Of a stretch of DNA of 64,000 nucleotides, positions 17,065 through 25,900 are shown piece after piece. Location: assembly GCA_028821475.1 (NCBI GenBank), contig JAPPGB010000173.1, forward strand, positions 25,169 to 89,168, written 5' to 3'. The DNA is from Spirochaetaceae bacterium. Its GTDB lineage: Bacteria; Spirochaetota; Spirochaetia; SZUA-6; Bin103. The notes under the pieces are model-generated. The model was not told the origin of the DNA. It made no database searches and was given only the letters and a program-made list of their open reading frames with translations. Both the position numbers and the translations under genes were made by a program. The stretch's first letter is position 1, and each line of letters begins with the position of its first letter.

Positions 17065-17377
17065 GCTGCTCCTCTGGGCACCGGGGCGGAACCATCTCCA
17101 CCGCGTGCAATTGGCTTGGCGGACTGGGAGTATATCCCCTGGGTCGCATCCGGCTCAAGCATGCAGACATTCGATAGTGCATCATTTTACGTGTTCTTTT
17201 CTTGTAGTGGTTTGCGTACCGCACTCTGGACCGCCATGGGGCTGCTTGTGGCCGCCACCACGAGATAGGCCAGCAGCGTAGTCAGCCAGTGAGCAGTCAT
17301 CACTGTGTGGACACACGCACGATCATGGCGGCCGTCGTGCTCGCGGGCCTAGCCGCTTGCGCTGGGACCGCGCTGAC
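17065..17377. other. Intergenic region upstream of XRE gene
   Basis: 313 bases. It should hold the promoter of the XRE-ImmA pair (reading leftwards). The stretch 17175-17210 is locally AT-rich. No gene or RNA was recognised. Confidence 0.4.
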
Positions 17378-17584
17378 TTAGAGCGTCAGCAGTTCATCAG
17401 GTGTCCTCCGGCGAACGCTACGTGCCAGCGTAGCGCGAGTCGCGCTAAGCCGCGTCATCGTCCTTACTAGGCGATCATCACTCCATATGTTCGGCGTGGG
17501 GGACACTATCGGACGAAACGCCTCCTCCATCCTTTTCAGTTTCTCCTCCTTTATTTTCGGCGTGATCATTATCGTGTGTTCCAT
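17378..17584 (-). CDS. Small ORF overlapping the protease-like gene, hypothetical
   Basis: A 68-residue frame starting MEHTIMITPKIKEEKLKRME. It is included because AAGGAG stands six bases before the ATG, a better ribosome-binding site than most neighbours have. It overlaps the 3' end of the preceding gene by 107 bases in another frame, where that gene encodes a low-complexity hydrophilic tail. No family is recognised. Translation is plausible but unproven; it may simply be an open frame. Confidence 0.3.
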   Translation of the reverse strand: MEHTIMITPKIKEEKLKRMEEAFRPIVSPTPNIWSDDRLVRTMTRLSATRATLARSVRRRTPDELLTL

Positions 17585-18428
17585 GGTCATCTCCTTGATC
17601 CTCGTCAGAAGTATGAGATCTCATTTCTGGCGGCGCAATCACCTTCACATGGGGCGGATCCGTCGAAGCGTCCGTGTGGCCCTCCGAGACGGCCTGTTTG
17701 TATGCCTCCAACTCATCTTTCGATGGATCTCTGACACGGTCGAACAGCCCCTTGGCCTCCGTTACATTTATCACGAAGGCGTGGTCGGGGTATCCCCTCA
17801 CCAGTGTGTTTAGCGATCCGGGGGTGAGATTGTTCGTTATTTGCAACAGCCTTTGGCCATAAGCCTCGGCTACGGCTACACTACGACTAACGGCCGCCAC
17901 TTTGTAGGGATCGATTTGGGCAGCGATGGGACTGAAAATACCCGACACCAAGTCGGAGGCGATCCTACATGCTGTGGCAGTGGAGATGCTCGTGTACGAC
18001 CGCCTTATTAGAAGCAGCATGTACTTCTCGAAAGCCTTGAACGCATCGGTGTATAACACCTCCAAAGAGTTGGTCGTCTCCAGGCCAGAAGACCTTTGCG
18101 CGATTTCGTCTGGCTTCCTAATCTGAACATCCAGCGGCCCTAGTTCTCCAGTAAGGGTCATGGCAACGGACGTAGCCCCGATTGCCACCAACGTCCCTGC
18201 ACTCTTGCAGCGACCAAATACCACCACATCGACGTCATCAAAAAAAGCGTGAAGGGTCGTGATTAGGCGGAACGCCTGATGAATGTCGCCTCCCACGGTC
18301 GTCAGCAATAGAGATACGTCACCTGGATCTCCTTCTCTTTCGCTCCAAGCAGACACGATGCCTGTTATGACTTCATTCACCCCTTCTTCGTTGATCTCGC
18401 CGCTGTAGACGATCATCGTTCTATCCAA
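17478..18428 (-). CDS. ClpP-fold serine protease-like protein (SDH family)
   Basis: A 316-residue protein of the SDH/ClpP-crotonase superfamily. The oxyanion glycines are in TTVGGDIHQAFRL (residues 43-55), and the expected nucleophile is S76 in GRCKSAGT (72-79), followed by ELGPLDVQI (95-103) as in SDH_sah proteins. Residues ~255-316 form a charged tail rich in D, E, H and K with no fold. There is no signal peptide, so it is cytoplasmic. Such proteases occur in defence-rich regions, often as single genes of unknown target. It lies between the XRE/ImmA pair and the ubiquitin-like operon; a functional connection is only suggested by position. Confidence 0.7.
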   Translation of the reverse strand: MDRTMIVYSGEINEEGVNEVITGIVSAWSEREGDPGDVSLLLTTVGGDIHQAFRLITTLHAFFDDVDVVVFGRCKSAGTLVAIGATSVAMTLTGELGPLDVQIRKPDEIAQRSSGLETTNSLEVLYTDAFKAFEKYMLLLIRRSYTSISTATACRIASDLVSGIFSPIAAQIDPYKVAAVSRSVAVAEAYGQRLLQITNNLTPGSLNTLVRGYPDHAFVINVTEAKGLFDRVRDPSKDELEAYKQAVSEGHTDASTDPPHVKVIAPPEMRSHTSDEDQGDDHGTHDNDHAENKGGETEKDGGGVSSDSVPHAEHME

Positions 18429-18523
18429 GGTGTCTGTCTCCCACGCTACTGCCTTTCCTCAGTGCGCCTTCGCTGCACCTCTGCCTATCCACACGATCTC
18501 CCCTGCAAGTTCCGACGAGGGGG

Positions 18524-18742
18524 CTACTGCTCCCAGCGCGCGGCAGCAGCCTGTTTTGCGATCTGCTGGCGCTGCTCTGAGGTGACTGCTTCGACCCGGG
18601 CCTCGCCGCCCCTCTGGCCGGCAGCCTGTTTGGCCGTGTCGACGTACTGTGCATCGGTCTCGCCCGTGGCCAAGCGCCTGATATGCACGCCGTGGGCTAT
18701 CGGGTTGTTGGGGCGCTCATCCCCCCGCGCGGGCCAAGTCAT
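18524..18742 (-). CDS. Small conserved-type protein with GGEARV...IAKQAAAARW motif
   Basis: 72 residues beginning MTWPARGDERPNNPIAHGVH. The end, GGEARVEAVTSEQRQQIAKQ then AAAARW, is a motif found in many small basic bacterial proteins and in the protein at 51874 (GGRARARSLGPGRRREIARR). AGGAG lies seven bases before the ATG at 18742, so it is likely to be translated. It is 95 bases upstream of the protease-like gene on the same strand. Function unknown; a DNA-binding or antitoxin-like role is possible. Confidence 0.6.
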   Translation of the reverse strand: MTWPARGDERPNNPIAHGVHIRRLATGETDAQYVDTAKQAAGQRGGEARVEAVTSEQRQQIAKQAAAARWEQ

Positions 18743-19427
18743 GGTGAATCTCCTATTACGTAGACTATAGTGGCAATCCCCGGCGAAAGTAAACGGATGC
18801 ACTACCCGACATTCGGTAGCTCCTCTCGGTGAGCGTGGGTCGGGACGTGAGTGGAGGCGACTGACGGAAGCGACTGCGGTCGAACTGGACGCGAGCGCAC
18901 TATAGCAGAGGCACCAGTCGCCTGACAGCCAGATTCCATGTTCGACCCCTGCAGCGTACCCGCTGGTCGGCATGGTGTGATCGCCACCTCTCGTCGCCAG
19001 CGGCGGAACCGGCGTTCAGGTGGGTCAGACTGTTACGGTGGAAGAGTCCCCGCCGCGAGGCGACACTGCCGCGCTACTCGCCCTTTGGTCGTGGCCCGAA
19101 ATGGCGCGCATGCTGCGGGCCGAACCCGTAGTGGGCGGGCATGTCGACTAGCGTCATGTGGTTGCACACCTCATCGTCCTGGTTCTCACCGCACCACGGT
19201 ACCTCATCCGGTGGGTAGAGTGGATCGCGCTGTAGGTTTCGTATAAATAATTATATACAAATGAATTACATTCGACATTTTCTCTGCAGAACCACGTCTC
19301 CAGGGCGGTTTTCGTATCAGGCCAGAAAAGTGGGGACCTATGCTTGACTAACTTAGCATGCGTGTATATGTTAGCAGCATCCCCGCACGATCGCGATGCA
19401 GGGAAATCCGCCAAGGAGGACAAGACC
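18743..19427. other. Intergenic region before the ubiquitin-like operon
   Basis: About 680 bases without a supported gene. The left end should carry the promoter for the small gene at 18742. From 19238 to 19275 the sequence is strikingly AT-rich (cgtataaataattatatac), the most likely promoter region for the ubiquitin-like operon. No hairpin terminator or RNA gene was recognised. Confidence 0.45.
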
Positions 19428-19784
19428 TTGGAAACACTGGACAAGATTGGGACCGACCAGACGGAGTGCGACGACTCCGGAGTGGAAGCAATCCTCGATG
19501 ACACTATTGACCTTGCGGAGTACGCAAAGCTCGGTAAGAGGCCGCCGTTGGCGAAGGGCTATCGGTTCACGGTGAACGGCGACTCCTACGTTGTGCACGA
19601 TCCTGCACCGACGGGGTTGGAGCTGCTGACGCTGGCGGGCCTGCTGCCTGCGAAGGAGTACACGCTGCGGGTGAAGTCCGTCGGCGAGAGGCCTCGCAAG
19701 GTGAGGCTCGATGAGAAGGTCGACCTCTGCCGACAGGGTGTCGAGAAGTTCAAGGCGCTGCCGCGCGACCAGACCGAGGGCTGA
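19428..19784 (+). CDS. Ubiquitin-like modifier (Multi_ubiq-type, single domain), BubA-like
   Basis: 118 residues, read from TTG at 19428 because AAGGAGGA (19413-19420) stands seven bases before it. The first ~40 residues are acidic and probably flexible. Residues 43-110 form a beta-grasp domain of the prokaryotic multiubiquitin type: KGYRFTVNGDSYVVHDPAPT, then LELLTLAGLLPAKEYTLRVK and LDEKVDLCRQGVEKF. The chain ends DQTEG with a single terminal glycine, the free end an E1 would activate; no protease trimming seems needed. The E2, E1-JAB and DUF6527 genes follow without gaps. The predicted role is covalent tagging of a target. Confidence 0.82.
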   Translation: METLDKIGTDQTECDDSGVEAILDDTIDLAEYAKLGKRPPLAKGYRFTVNGDSYVVHDPAPTGLELLTLAGLLPAKEYTLRVKSVGERPRKVRLDEKVDLCRQGVEKFKALPRDQTEG

Positions 19785-19787
19785 AGC

Positions 19788-20189
19788 ATGGTGCCGCGTC
19801 GGGACTTCCACCTGCTGCCGCAGGACGAGAAATTCCTGCAAGAGTACGGACGCCCTTGGGAGACCGTCGCGGATGGGTCCCAATGGGTGCTCATCCACGA
19901 GTTTCCGACGCACACGGGGTACATCCATCCCCAGGTGACGGCGGCAATTCGCATGGAGACCGGCTATCCGAACGCAGAACTGCACATGGTGTACTTTTAT
20001 CCGGCTCTCGCGCGCAAGGACGGGGAGGCGATCGGCGCGACGCAGGCTAGCCAGATAGTTGACGGAAAGACGTATCAGCGCTGGTCGCGCCACCGCACCG
20101 CGCAGAATCCATGGAGGCCGGGTGTCGACGGCCTGGACACCCATGTCTTCCTGATTGAGGACTGGCTTGCGAGGGAGTTCGATCGATGA
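19788..20189 (+). CDS. E2-like conjugating enzyme (Prok-E2 family E) without any cysteine
   Basis: 133 residues matching the prokaryotic E2 family E: FHLLPQDEKFLQEYGRPWET, HEFPTHTGYIHPQVTAAIRM, YPNAELHMVYFYPAL and the hallmark YQRWSRH (residues 96-102) followed by WRPGVDGLDTHVFLIEDWL. Ubiquitin E2 enzymes carry the modifier on a cysteine. This protein contains no cysteine, so a thioester is impossible. Either it uses a hydroxyl group (S100 in WSRH is one candidate) or it acts as a scaffold. It starts 3 bases after the modifier gene and overlaps the next gene by 4 bases. Confidence 0.82.
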   Translation: MVPRRDFHLLPQDEKFLQEYGRPWETVADGSQWVLIHEFPTHTGYIHPQVTAAIRMETGYPNAELHMVYFYPALARKDGEAIGATQASQIVDGKTYQRWSRHRTAQNPWRPGVDGLDTHVFLIEDWLAREFDR

Positions 20190-21601
20190 GCGTGCCGACG
20201 AGCCTATCACTCTCCGGTGATCAGTATGAGCACCTGAGGAAATTCCTGTTTCCGGGCGATGGGAAAGAGGCGGTGGCGCTTCTGCTCTGCGGGCGGCGGG
20301 CGGGGGATCGACGCGAGCGCCTAGTGGTTCGGGAGGTTCAAGGCATCCCCTACGACCGTTGCTCCGAACGCACGGGAGCGCGGGTAACTTGGCCGCCGGA
20401 GTACATGGCCCCGATGCTCGACCGCGCGGCCGAGGAGAGGCTTTCGGTGGTGAAGGTGCACAGTCACCCGTCGGGGTGTACCACGTTCTCGGCGACGGAC
20501 GATGAAGGGGATGCCCGTCTCTTACCGATGATCCGAGGGTGGGTGGAAGCGGACATTGCGCACGGAAGTGTCGTGATGCTTCCTAACGGGGTGATGTTCG
20601 GTCGGGTCCTGCGCTCTGGTGGGTCGTTGGAGCCGATCGACTGCATTGCGGTTGCAGGCGACGATCTCCGTTTCTGGTACGCCGACTCGGGGGGAGAGGG
20701 GGTACCGGACTTCGCCGCGTCTCACGCGCAGCTCTTCGGGGAGGGAACGATTGAGCGGATGCGGCGCTTGTCGATCGCGGTCGTTGGAGCGTCCGGGACA
20801 GGCAGTCCCGTAATCGAGCAGCTCCAGCGCTTGAATGTCGGAGAGCTTGTCGTTGTCGATGATGACCACATGGAAGAGCGCAACGTCATTCGGGTGTTGA
20901 ATTCGACGATGCAGGACGCTGACGAAAAGCGGCTCAAGGTCGACGTCCAGGCGGATGCCATCAACCAAGTCGGGTTAGGGACACGGGTGATCCGCATCGG
21001 TCGGAACCTTTGGGATCCGAAGGTGGTTCGGACCGTAGCGCAGTGCGACGTGTTGTTCGGATGCATGGACAGCGTCGATGGGCGGTACCTGTTGAACTCT
21101 CTGGCCAGTTACTACACGCTGCCGTACTTCGACATCGGGGTGAGGCTCCAGGCCGTACCGAGCGGGCCCCGGAAGGGGCGGATTCGCGAGGTATGCGGCA
21201 CGGTCAACTACGTGCGTCCGGGACGGTCGAGCCTGATGAGCCGGGGACTGTTCACGATGAGCGATGTCGCAGCAGCGGGCTTGCGGCGCAACGATCCCGA
21301 TGCGCACACCCAGCAGGTGAAGGACGGCTACATCAGGGGGGCGGCCGTTCAGCGCCCGGCTGTGATCAGCGTTAACATGTTCGCTGCTTCCCTCGCCGTG
21401 AACGAATTCCTGGCCCGGTTGCATCCGTTCCGGGAAGAACCGAACGGGACCTGGGCTGCGGTGGAGTTCAGCCTCGCAAGCATGGAGCTGTACGGCGATC
21501 CCGATGAAGGGATCTGCGAACTCACGGCGGGGGATGTTGGCAAGGGCGACGTCAAGCCGTTGCTCGGCTTGCTGGAACTGGCGGAAAGGCGAATGGCGTG
21601 A
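20186..21601 (+). CDS. JAB peptidase-E1 (ThiF) fusion of the ubiquitin-like system
   Basis: 471 residues in two parts. Residues ~1-140 form a JAMM/JAB isopeptidase with the exact zinc signature H92-x-H94-x7-S102-x2-D105 (HSHPSGCTTFSATD) and a plausible Glu at 28. Residues ~185-460 form an adenylating ThiF/E1 domain: GASGTGS (201-207) binds the nucleotide, with D226, R236, K248 and D295 in expected positions. At the place of the usual PG..CL.C.G segment it reads PGRSSLMSRG (345-354), so serines 349 and 352 replace the catalytic and zinc cysteines. The same chain would activate, process and perhaps remove the modifier. Confidence 0.85.
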   Translation: MSVPTSLSLSGDQYEHLRKFLFPGDGKEAVALLLCGRRAGDRRERLVVREVQGIPYDRCSERTGARVTWPPEYMAPMLDRAAEERLSVVKVHSHPSGCTTFSATDDEGDARLLPMIRGWVEADIAHGSVVMLPNGVMFGRVLRSGGSLEPIDCIAVAGDDLRFWYADSGGEGVPDFAASHAQLFGEGTIERMRRLSIAVVGASGTGSPVIEQLQRLNVGELVVVDDDHMEERNVIRVLNSTMQDADEKRLKVDVQADAINQVGLGTRVIRIGRNLWDPKVVRTVAQCDVLFGCMDSVDGRYLLNSLASYYTLPYFDIGVRLQAVPSGPRKGRIREVCGTVNYVRPGRSSLMSRGLFTMSDVAAAGLRRNDPDAHTQQVKDGYIRGAAVQRPAVISVNMFAASLAVNEFLARLHPFREEPNGTWAAVEFSLASMELYGDPDEGICELTAGDVGKGDVKPLLGLLELAERRMA

Positions 21602-21945
21602 ATCGGTTCCGCCGCTTCGTCAGGCGGTTCTTCGCACGGGTGGAGCAATTGCTCGTTCCGCCCTACCGAACGATCGTAGTGGAGGAGTCGTTGTCGAGGC
21701 GGCTCAGGCGGCGTGCCGTTTATATCGTGCGTGAGGACGGGTTCGACGAGCAGGTCGCTCTTCTATGCCCATGCGGTTGCGGACAGGTTCTTCACATGAA
21801 CTTGCTGCCCGACGAACGGCCTCGCTGGTGCGTGGACCAGAACGTCGATGGGACGGTGACACTGCATCCGTCGGTTCGGCGCACGAAGGGATGCGCCTCT
21901 CACTTCTGGTTGCGGAACGGCCGGATCCGGTGGTGTAAGGACTGA
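21598..21945 (+). CDS. DUF6527 zinc-binding protein of the ubiquitin-like system
   Basis: 115 residues, starting at a GTG that overlaps the stop of the E1 gene (GTGA). The likely metal ligands are C57, C59, C61, H66, C78, H90, C99, H102 and C113, in LLCPCGCGQVLHMNLL and later GCASHFWLRNGRIRWC. This is the DUF6527 family, which is found almost only beside prokaryotic E2/E1-JAB genes. Its place in the operon and zinc ribbon suggest a substrate-recognition or E3-like role, but that is not established. The N-terminal 40 residues are highly basic. Confidence 0.8.
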   Translation: MNRFRRFVRRFFARVEQLLVPPYRTIVVEESLSRRLRRRAVYIVREDGFDEQVALLCPCGCGQVLHMNLLPDERPRWCVDQNVDGTVTLHPSVRRTKGCASHFWLRNGRIRWCKD

Positions 21946-22036
21946 TTAACCCCTACGCTTTCGGCGTTCGCACCCCGTCGATCTGCGTGGTTGACCCGAG
22001 TCGCAGGTCCGTGCTTCGGTCGCACAGCAAACCATT

Positions 22037-22966
22037 GTGGGGGCCTACCGGGGCCCGGAGGAGCCGGCGAGTGAACGGCACACCCGATTCCGACTCCGAG
22101 GGGAACGATCGTGGCCAGCGCTGCTGGACGTGGCATACGACAGTGACGGCATCGATCTCGCTGCGGTGCGCCGCTACCGGCAGGAGCGCGTGCGCGCCGA
22201 GATGGCCGCCAGGGGCATCGGCGCCGTCATCCTCAGCGATTCCGTCAACATTCGATATGTGAGCGGCAGCCGGAACATGCAGGTCTTCACGTCCCGCAAC
22301 GCCCCGTCCCGCTATCTCGTACTCACCGGGGACCGTTCGATCCTGTTCGAGTTCACCGGGTGCGAGCACCTCGCGGACGGGCTCGACACCATCGACGAAG
22401 TACGACCGGCGCTGACGGCCAGCTACGTGGCCGCCGGGCCAGACATCGGTGAGCGCGAGCATACGTGGGCGGCGCAGATGTCGCAGTTGCTGCGGCAGCT
22501 GCTGGGGCCGGGTCAACACCGCGTGGGCATCGAACGGATGAATGCGGGAGCGGCGATTGCCCTGCAAGCGCATGGTCACGTGCTGGTGGATGCGCAGGAA
22601 CCGGTGGAAATGGCACGCGCCATCAAGTCCCCGGGTGAGATCCAATGCTTCAGGGCGTCGGTGCGCATGACCGAGCGCGCCGTGGCCGATATGCGTTACG
22701 CACTCGCGCCCGGTCTGACGGAGAACGAGCTGTGGTCGGTGCTGCACAAGTCCGTCATTGCCGGCAACGGCGAATACTGCGAGACACGCCTGCTGTCATC
22801 GGGGCCACGGACCAACCCGTGGTTCCAGGAATCGGCGTCGAGGGTGATCCAGCCCAACGGGCCTCCGCGACGCCGCCGACCCCTACGCCGCGCATTGACC
22901 CGCCTCGCTGTGCACCGGCCACGCCATTTTGACGCGGAGCGACGATCTGTTACGCTGAGGATATGA
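22037..22966 (+). pseudogene. M24 (Xaa-Pro peptidase/creatinase-like) gene, C-terminally truncated at permease-tail repeat
   Basis: The recognisable part begins near GTG 22130 (VAYDSDGIDLAAVRRYRQER) and shows the creatinase-like N-domain (VNIRYVSGSRNMQVF) and the first helices of the catalytic domain (ARAIKSPGEIQCFRASVRMT). It stops at NPWFQESASRVIQPNGP, just before the GDLV..DTD segment that supplies the first metal ligands. From 22860 the frame runs out of register through a permease-tail sequence (RRRRPLRRALTRLA) and then ends. The metal site is entirely missing, so no peptidase activity is expected. The upstream ~90 bases of the frame are probably not native either. Confidence 0.75.
22860..22910 (+). 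repeat. Permease-tail direct repeat, copy 4, inside the truncated M24 gene
   Basis: Bases 22860-22888 are identical to 5275-5303 and 8388-8416; then cgcgcattgacccgcctcgc follows, equivalent to the stop and downstream bases of the permease genes. Only the end of the permease is present; no permease gene precedes it. It is the right border of the island region. Confidence 0.75.
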
Positions 22967-25900
22967 GAAGCAAGCTGATCGGCATCTCCTGCCTGCTGGC
23001 ACTCGCAGCGGCGGCCACGGCCGCTTATGCCGAGGATGCCGCGCCCGCGATCTCTTCCATCAGGTTCCACGACCACGGCTCCCCGGCGAGAGGCGGCACG
23101 TACGAACGCGGCGAGCGGGTCCTGGTGGAAGTGCGGTTCGACCGGGCGGTGAAGGCAACCGGCAGTCCGCGGCTGGCACTGACCATCGGGACGCATACGC
23201 GGTACGCAACCCATTCGGGACCGGGCGGATCGTCTCCGGACGCCTTCGATACCCTGTACTTCGACTACGTCGTGCAGGCGGGTGACCGCGATGAAGACGG
23301 GATCAGCTTCGCCGCCAACGCGCTCAGCCTGAACGGCGGCACCATCAGGTCCGCGGACGGAACCACCGACGCCGACTTGAACCACGACGCGGTTCCATCC
23401 TGGGGCGGTCACAAGGTGAACAGCGACCTGGCGTCGCCGCCGCTAGTGATCGGCATTTCCGTGTGGCCGCCGGCGAAGGGCGACACCTACGAACAGGGGG
23501 AGACGATCAACGTGCGCGTGGAATTTCACCGCGCGGTGACCGTGACCGGCAGTCCTCAGTTGGCGTTGACCATCGGGACGCAGACGCGGCATGCCGCGTA
23601 CACAAGGTCTTGGTGGGGCGGGAGCGTGCTGCTTTTCAGCTACGCGGTGCAGGAAGGAGATCGTGATGAGGACGGGATCGGCATCCGCAACGATGCGCTG
23701 TCCCTGAACGGCGGAACGATCGAATCCGCGGACGGCACCGCCGACGCTGTTCTGAGGCATGCCGCGCAGACCCGCCGGCGCAACGGCAAGGTCGACGGCA
23801 GCCGGGTCACGATCCCGTCGGTGGAGGGTATCTCCTTCATCTCCTCCCCGGCGAGGGGTGACACCTACGAACTCGGCGAGACGGTGGAGGTGGAGGTCGA
23901 ATTCGACGGAGCCGTCAGGACGACCGGCGAACCGCGGTTGGCGCTGACCGTCGGAGCGCGCACGCGGTACGCTACCTACAACGGGTGGGGGCGTGACGTC
24001 CTGTTCTTCGCCTATACCGTGCGGGAGGATGACCGGGACCAGGACGGGATCAGCATCGCGGCCAACGCGCTGGAGCTCCACGGCGCAACCGTCACAGCAG
24101 CCGACGGCAAGACCTCCGCCGATCTGATGCACGCGGAGGTAGACGCCGACGGAGGCAGCAAGGTGGACGCCGGCCTGGTCACGCCGCCGCGGGTGACGGC
24201 TGTATCTCTCATCTCCTCTCCTGGGAGGGGTGACACGTACGAGCTCGGCGAGGAGGTCGTGGTGCAGGTCGAGTTCGACCGGGCTGTGGTGGTGACCGGC
24301 GATCCCCGGCTGGCGTTGACCATCGGGTCCCAGACGCGGTACGCGGCCTACTCCGCGGCGTGGGAGGACGACCGGTACGTGTACTTCAGCTACGCCGTGC
24401 AGGCGGCGGACCGGGATGAGGATGGGATCAGCATCGCGGCGAACGCACTGGTCGTCGTCGGCGGGTCGATCACGGCCACCGACCGCACGACCGGCGCCGA
24501 CCTCACGCACGCAGCGGTAACCCCGGTGAGCGGCGGCAGGGTGGACGGCAGCCGCGATGTTACGCCGCCGCGCGTGAGGAGCATCGCCTTCGTCTCCTCT
24601 CCGGAGCGCAGCGGCACGTACCAGCTCGGGGAGACCGTCGAGGTGGTAGTCAGATTCGACGGCGCGGTGAAGTCCACCGGCGAACCGCGGTTGGCGCTGA
24701 CCGTCGGAACGCGGACGCGGTACGCGATCTTCTCCGGCTGGGGCAGCGATGCACTGTACTTCAGCTACACCGTGCAGGCGGGTGACCGCGACGAGGACGG
24801 CATCGGCATCCCGGCCGACTCGCTGGCGCTCGGCGACGCAACGATCACGGCCGCGGACGGCGTGACCGGTGCCGTGTTGACGCATGCGGCTATGGCTCCC
24901 GCCGGTGCCGGCAAGGTGAACGGCAGCGATGCCGCGCCGCCGCGGGTGAGGGAGATCCGGTTCGCCTACTCGCCGGCGCGGGGCGCCACCTACGAGCTGG
25001 GCGAGACCGTGGAGGTGGAAGTCGAGTTCGACCGGGCGGTGGAGGCGACCGGCGAGCCCCAGGTCGCACTGACCATCGGGACGCAGACGCGCTACGCGAG
25101 CTTTTCCGGCTGGGGAGGCGAGACGCTGTACTTCGAGTACGCCTTGCAGGCGGGTGACCGCGACGAGGACGGCATCGGCATCGAGGCCAACGCGCTGGTT
25201 CTGAACGGCGGGACCATCACGGCGGTGGACCGCGTCACCGCCGCCGACCTGACACACGACGCGTTGGCAAGCGGCCGCGAGGTTGACGGCAGCCTGGTCA
25301 CGCCACCCGGGGTCAGTGACATCTACTTCGTGTCCTCCCCGGCACGGGGCGGCACCTACGAACTGGGGGAGGCGATCGAGGTGCTGGTCGAGTTTGACCG
25401 GGCGGTGACGGTGACCGGCAGTCCGCTGGTTGAACTGACCATTGGGGCACAGACACGGCATGCCGCCTTCTCCGAGTGGTGGGGACAGAACCAGCACGCA
25501 CACTTCAGCTACACGGTGCGGGAAGATGACCGTGATGAGCGCGGGATCCGCATCGCGGCCAACGCGGTGTTGCTGAACGGCGCGACCATCACGGCCGCCG
25601 ATGGCATCACCGCCGCCGATCTGACGCATCCGGCGGTGGCCGGCGCCCCGATTTTCAAGGTGCGCGGAAGTTTGGTTTCGGCCCCCGCGGTGAGTGCCAT
25701 CTACCTCGACAACCACGTTCCGCCTCCCACCGGCGACACCTACGTGCTCGGTGAGAGAGTTCGGGTGTGGGTCGAGTTCGACAAGGAGATCACCGTGACC
25801 GGCAGCCCGCAGGTGGCGCTGACCATCGGCGGTGAGACCAGGCAGGCGTACTACTCCGGCTTCAGTGTGGCGGTCATGTCTGATGGCGGCACGATGGTCG

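Noticed and set aside
18743..19427. tRNA or other structured RNA in the longest non-coding gap
   Set aside because: No cloverleaf, CCA end or conserved RNA motif was recognised.
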